A stretch of DNA of 64,000 bases from Blastococcus saxobsidens (lineage in GTDB: Bacteria; Actinomycetota; Actinomycetes; Mycobacteriales; Geodermatophilaceae): positions 109,821 to 173,820 of the forward strand of contig NZ_POQT01000006.1 of the NCBI RefSeq assembly GCF_002938435.1. Reading direction: 5' to 3'. Position 1 is the stretch's first letter; the number at the start of each line of letters is the position of its first letter. Positions 60,641 through 64,000 of the stretch are shown here, piece after piece. A program made the translations under genes and the position numbers. Below the pieces are notes generated by a model that did not search any database, had not been told where the DNA came from, and worked only from the letters and a program-made list of their open reading frames with translations.

Positions 60641-62758
60641 TTACGCCGACAGGGCGTCGGTCAGCAGGGCGACGAGCGCCTCGAGCTGGACGTCGGCGGA
60701 CGACGAGACCTCCTCGTCCGAACCGTCGAGCGCCCGGGCGGCGAGCCCCGCCTTGCTGTCGATCAGCTCGGCGATCCGGGAGTCGAGGGTCTGGGCGGCG
60801 ATGATCCGCCACGCCGTCACCGGTTCGGTCTGCCCGATGCGGTGGCTGCGGTCGATGGCCTGCGTCTGCTCGGCGTCGGTCCAGGACAGCTCCGCCAGCA
60901 CGATGTTCGACGCCACCTGCAGGTTGAGCCCCACCCCGGCCGCGGTGAGCGAGCAGACCGCGACGGCCACGGCGGGATCGTTGACGAAGGCGTCGATGTG
61001 CTTCTGCCGCGCCGACGGCGTCTGGTCGCCCCGGATCGAGGAGAAGCCGATGCCCTGCCGGGCGAACGACTCCTCCGCGGCGTCCATGACGTCGACGTGC
61101 TTGGCGAAGAAGACCACCTTGCCGGCGCTGCGGGCCAGTTGCGCGGCGTAGTCGGCGGCCGGGCCGGCCTTGGCCTGGCCGATCCGCCGCATCATGCTGA
61201 ACACGTTCTCGCCGGTGGCCGAGGCCGTCGCGTCCTTGAGCTCCCAGCGGGCCACCTTGCGCACCAGCTCGCGGTCGATCTCCTCCACCACGTCGGCCGA
61301 CCCCCGGGCGGCCAGCGCGCTCTCGTACCGCTTCACCAGCCGGCGGGCCAGCTCCTGCTCCGCCGCCCGGATGGAGCGGCCGGCCTTGTCGTCGAGCTCG
61401 ACGGGCAGGTCGGCGATGCGGCGGGCGGGGATGTCGGCGGCCACGTCGATCTTGCGCCGGCGGACGATGCCCTGCTCGATCACGCACCGCCGGGCGGCCG
61501 GGTAGAAGCCCGGGTCCGCCGGCGTCAGCCCGGTCTCCTCGAGGGCATTCATCAGGGTGCCGAGCGGCTTGCTCTCGTCGATCCAGCCGAGGAACTGCCA
61601 GATGGCCAGGAAGTCGTCGATGTCGTTGATCAGCGGGGTGCCGGTGAGGGCCATCAGGAGCGGGCGCGGGAACCGCGTCCGGATCCGGTCCGCCAGCTCC
61701 AGCACGTGCTGGGAGCGCTGCGAGCTCTTGTTCTTGATGAAGTGCGCCTCGTCGACGACCATGCCGCGGAACCCGAAGTCGCTGAACCAGCCCACGTGCC
61801 GGTCGAGCACCTCGTAGTTGACGACGACGATGTCGGCGAAGCCGTCGACGGTCTCCCCGTTGCCGTGCACGACGGTGGCCGCCCGGTGCGGCGTCCAGAT
61901 CCCTGCCTCGCGGGCCCAGTTGGTCTTGACCACGCTGGGGACCACCACGAGCAGCGGGTAGGCGTTCGCCGCCTCCGCGGCCAGCAGGGCCTGCGCCGTC
62001 TTGCCCAGGCCGGGCTCGTCGGCCAGCAGGAAGGTCCGGTGCCCGTCGGCGGCCGCGGCGACGAGCTGCGCCTGGTGCGGCATGAGCTCCCGGCCGCCGG
62101 CTGCCCGCAGCGAGGTGGGGGCAGGCAGCGGCATGCACGCCGCATCCCCGCCGCCGGCGCGCTCGAAGGAGTTCAGCAGCGGGTCGAGCAGCTCCCAGCC
62201 GGCCAGGCGACGGGGCCGGGCGGGCGGCGGGGGCGCGTTGGAGAAGTCGGGAGCCAGGAACGGGTTGGCCAGCTGACGGGAGATCACCGACTGCGGTACG
62301 ACGCGGCGCTCCGGGGCGGCCACGGCCGCCTGCGGCTGGGCCGGGGGCTCCTCGACCGGCTCCGGCTCGATGCCCAGGCCGGCCAGGATCTCGCGCTTGA
62401 GCGTGCGAGCGGCCTCGGAGACGACGGCCTCCTCGCCGAGCAGGGCCAGCAGCCCGGCGTCGCGCACGGCGGTCCGGGCGAGGATCTGGGCGATCCCGTC
62501 GAGGCGCTTGAGCTGCTCGGCGCGGTGTGCCGGGCTGCCGGACTCCTCCGCGCGCACCCGCTCGCGCTCGTCGCGCAGCAGCAGCGCCACCACCTGGAAC
62601 TTGGTGCGGACCGACGGCGTGACCCGCCCGCGCTCGGCGGCGGCCTCGACCTCGCGGACGGTGCGGGCCAGCACCGACATGACGTCCTCCGGGCCGCGGC
62701 GCCGGTCCCGCGGCTGGGTGCGGCGAGCGCTCGTCCGGCGCTGACCTTGTCGAGCCAC
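60641..62758 (-). CDS. SNF2/DEAD-family ATPase (helicase-like)
   Basis: A 705-residue protein. The GTG at 62758 has GAGGAGGAG upstream, so I prefer it to the ATG further in. Residues about 235-700 form the two-lobed SWI2/SNF2 motor: LMPHQAQLV, DEPGLGKTAQ (Walker A), VVNYEVLD, VVDEAHFIKN (DEAH), ALTGTPLINDIDD, then GVGLNLQVASNIVLAELSW and QAIDRSHRIGQT (motif VI). The N-terminal 200 residues are helical and not assigned. Likely chromatin-remodeler-type translocase in DNA repair or defence; exact role unknown. Confidence 0.92.
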   Translation of the reverse strand: MARQGQRRTSARRTQPRDRRRGPEDVMSVLARTVREVEAAAERGRVTPSVRTKFQVVALLLRDERERVRAEESGSPAHRAEQLKRLDGIAQILARTAVRDAGLLALLGEEAVVSEAARTLKREILAGLGIEPEPVEEPPAQPQAAVAAPERRVVPQSVISRQLANPFLAPDFSNAPPPPARPRRLAGWELLDPLLNSFERAGGGDAACMPLPAPTSLRAAGGRELMPHQAQLVAAAADGHRTFLLADEPGLGKTAQALLAAEAANAYPLLVVVPSVVKTNWAREAGIWTPHRAATVVHGNGETVDGFADIVVVNYEVLDRHVGWFSDFGFRGMVVDEAHFIKNKSSQRSQHVLELADRIRTRFPRPLLMALTGTPLINDIDDFLAIWQFLGWIDESKPLGTLMNALEETGLTPADPGFYPAARRCVIEQGIVRRRKIDVAADIPARRIADLPVELDDKAGRSIRAAEQELARRLVKRYESALAARGSADVVEEIDRELVRKVARWELKDATASATGENVFSMMRRIGQAKAGPAADYAAQLARSAGKVVFFAKHVDVMDAAEESFARQGIGFSSIRGDQTPSARQKHIDAFVNDPAVAVAVCSLTAAGVGLNLQVASNIVLAELSWTDAEQTQAIDRSHRIGQTEPVTAWRIIAAQTLDSRIAELIDSKAGLAARALDGSDEEVSSSADVQLEALVALLTDALSA

Positions 62759-63058
62759 GGACTCCTCCTCTGGTCTGCCCGGCACGGGAGCCGCGGCAGC
62801 GTCCTGCGCACCGCTCCCCGGCCGCCGGGACCGGCGCCGCGCGACACGACGGCCGCGGACCCGACCCGGCGGGACCGGGACCCGGCGGCTCGTCCCGGTT
62901 CGGACCGGGATCGCCGGTGGAAGACCGAGGCGACGAGTGCACATGGACGTCGTCGCCAGACAGGCGCCGTCTGCCCCGTGAACGGTGCGGCTCCGATGCT
63001 AGCGCGTGCCGGCCCGCGCCGGTGGCGGCACCGGGCCGATGCCGGCGGTCGCCCCGCC
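62759..63058. other. Intergenic region upstream of the SNF2-type gene
   Basis: About 300 bases with no gene that I can support. It is GC-rich and without a clear terminator or repeat. Confidence 0.4.
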
Positions 63059-63295
63059 TCAGCGGCCGGCCGGGTCCGCCCGGCGGTGGTCGGCTCCCGG
63101 CGGTGCCGCCGGGTACGGGTGCTCGCGCGCCGACCGGGAGGCCAGCCATGCCTGCCACTCCGCGCGTTCGGCCGCCCCGGGCCGGGTTCCACCGAGCACG
63201 AGGGCGACCACGGCCAGGACCGCCGCGACCACGACCACGGCGACGACGACCTCCCACTGGAACCACGGGGGGACGGTCATGCTGCCGGGCAGCAT
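63059..63295 (-). CDS. Small one-helix membrane protein, hypothetical
   Basis: About 78 residues from an ATG at 63295 (63280 is an alternative). A single transmembrane helix (WEVVVAVVVVAAVLAVVALVL) is followed by a charged tail (AERAEWQAWLASRSAREHPY). No family is recognised. It is divergent from the coiled-coil gene at the right edge. Confidence 0.55.
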   Translation of the reverse strand: MLPGSMTVPPWFQWEVVVAVVVVAAVLAVVALVLGGTRPGAAERAEWQAWLASRSAREHPYPAAPPGADHRRADPAGR

Positions 63296-63470
63296 TGAGG
63301 AGGTCTCGGGATCCACGGGAGCCAGCGTGCGGGACGGATCCGGCCCGTGCCGGGCGCCGGCGGGGTGCTGTCGCCCATCGGGGTGACGACGGTCCGCCGT
63401 CGCGCTGCACCGGCCCGGCCGTCGCCGTAGCGTTTGTGCTTCATCACGCTGAGTGAACGGAGCGGACCGG

Positions 63471-64000
63471 ATGACCGTGGACTTCTCCACCAGGGCCACG
63501 CCCGAGATCGGTTCCCCCGACACGGCCGTCCCCGCCCCGGACCGCGTCCTGGACGACGACCGCCGCCGGCCGAACGTCTCCGGCGATCTGCCCACCCTCT
63601 TCGAGGCCGGTCCGCAGTTCCGCCGGGCGGTGACCGGCTACGACCGGTTCCAGGTCGACACCTACGTCCGGTGGGCGGAGGACGAGCTCGTCGCCGCCGA
63701 CCGCGAGCGCCAGCACCTCGAGGTTCGGCTGCTCGGCGTCCACACCGAGCTGCAGGAGACGCGGCGGCTGCTCGGGCACTCCTCCGGCGGCGGCCAGTTC
63801 CTCGACGTCGCCGACCGGATCGGCTCGATGCTGGCCACCGCCGCCGACGAGGCCGAGGGCATGCGCGCCGAGGCGGCCGCCTGCCGCGCCGCCGCCACGG
63901 CGGAGGCCGAGCAGCTGCGCGCCTGTGCCGCGCGGACCACCGCCGAGGCGGAGGGCCGCTCCCGGGAGACCGTCGAGGCTGCGGCCGCCGAGGCTGCGCG
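63471..64000 (+). CDS. DivIVA-like coiled-coil protein (5' part, cut by the right edge)
   Basis: The frame is open from the ATG at 63471 to the end of the window (176 residues). A disordered N-terminus is followed by FRRAVTGYDRFQVDTYVRWAEDELVAADRERQHLE, the membrane-curvature-sensing pattern of DivIVA/Wag31-type proteins. A long alanine- and glutamate-rich coiled coil (GMRAEAAACRAAATAEAEQL) comes next. Probably a polar growth or cell-division scaffold; the C-terminus is not available. Confidence 0.78.
   Translation, partial: MTVDFSTRATPEIGSPDTAVPAPDRVLDDDRRRPNVSGDLPTLFEAGPQFRRAVTGYDRFQVDTYVRWAEDELVAADRERQHLEVRLLGVHTELQETRRLLGHSSGGGQFLDVADRIGSMLATAADEAEGMRAEAAACRAAATAEAEQLRACAARTTAEAEGRSRETVEAAAAEAA

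Noticed and set aside
1..64000. CRISPR arrays, rRNA operons, prophage modules
   Set aside because: No regularly spaced direct repeats, rRNA-like sequence or phage structural genes were seen.

Overview
The window is about 70-75% GC with densely packed genes, frequent GTG starts and ATGA/GTGA start-stop overlaps. Gene content and style point to an aerobic soil or rock actinobacterium, most likely of the Geodermatophilaceae (Geodermatophilus/Blastococcus/Modestobacter). The strongest support is two genes with an in-frame UAG exactly where their families carry a functional cysteine, each followed by a short hairpin whose loop begins 18-19 nt after the UAG. UAG-decoding selenocysteine tRNAs have been reported in Geodermatophilus and Blastococcus, so I read both genes as candidate UAG-encoded selenoproteins rather than broken genes.

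Layout. 1-4.5 kb: a sulfur/metalloid detoxification island. It holds an MFS exporter, an MBL-rhodanese fusion, a DsrE protein and an ArsM-like methyltransferase (UAG at codon 204), facing an ArsR-rhodanese regulator across two palindromic operators. 4.6-9.4 kb: an accessory patch with an IS3 element split by an IS30 element (3-bp target duplication), a Rieske-hemerythrin fusion, a VapBC pair, and three of five copies of a dispersed GTGTGCGTATGTA/GTGTC-GGACAC repeat.

9.8-32.8 kb: a large [NiFe]-hydrogenase island. A nikABC(DE)-like nickel/peptide ABC importer comes first. A tightly coupled leftward operon follows (three one-helix membrane proteins, a Cys-rich protein, a PadR regulator, a CooC-like ATPase). 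Then come the hydrogenase small and large subunits, a degenerate and an intact HycI-type endopeptidase, a biotin-ligase-fold protein, a TPR protein, a NifU-like scaffold, a DUF1059 protein, two more one-helix membrane proteins and three more CooC-like ATPases (one with the second UAG, replacing a Cys of its Ni-binding CxC motif). HypC, an iron-type ABC importer and a DUF6390-like protein close the island. HypA, HypB, HypD, HypE and HypF are not in the window. The enzyme resembles the high-affinity soil hydrogenases (group 1h and relatives) but has a 4-Cys-type proximal-cluster motif and an altered L1 motif. Three divergent promoters in the island share a GTGGCGTG/CACCTAC-like element, and a CRP/GlxR-type site lies before the small-subunit gene.

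33.4-64 kb: mostly chromosomal housekeeping and metabolism. Genes include SDRs, a GlxA-type regulator divergent from an isochorismatase, an acyl-CoA dehydrogenase, an NhaC antiporter, a fumarylacetoacetate hydrolase, a second isochorismatase, a CPBP protease, DUF2252, an FeS photolyase-like protein, phospholipase D, a diacylglycerol-kinase-family enzyme, GTP-dependent PEP carboxykinase, an AtzH-amidase fusion, an APC permease, a ThrE exporter, an SNF2-type helicase and the start of a DivIVA-like coiled-coil protein cut by the right edge. No tRNA, rRNA or CRISPR array was seen.
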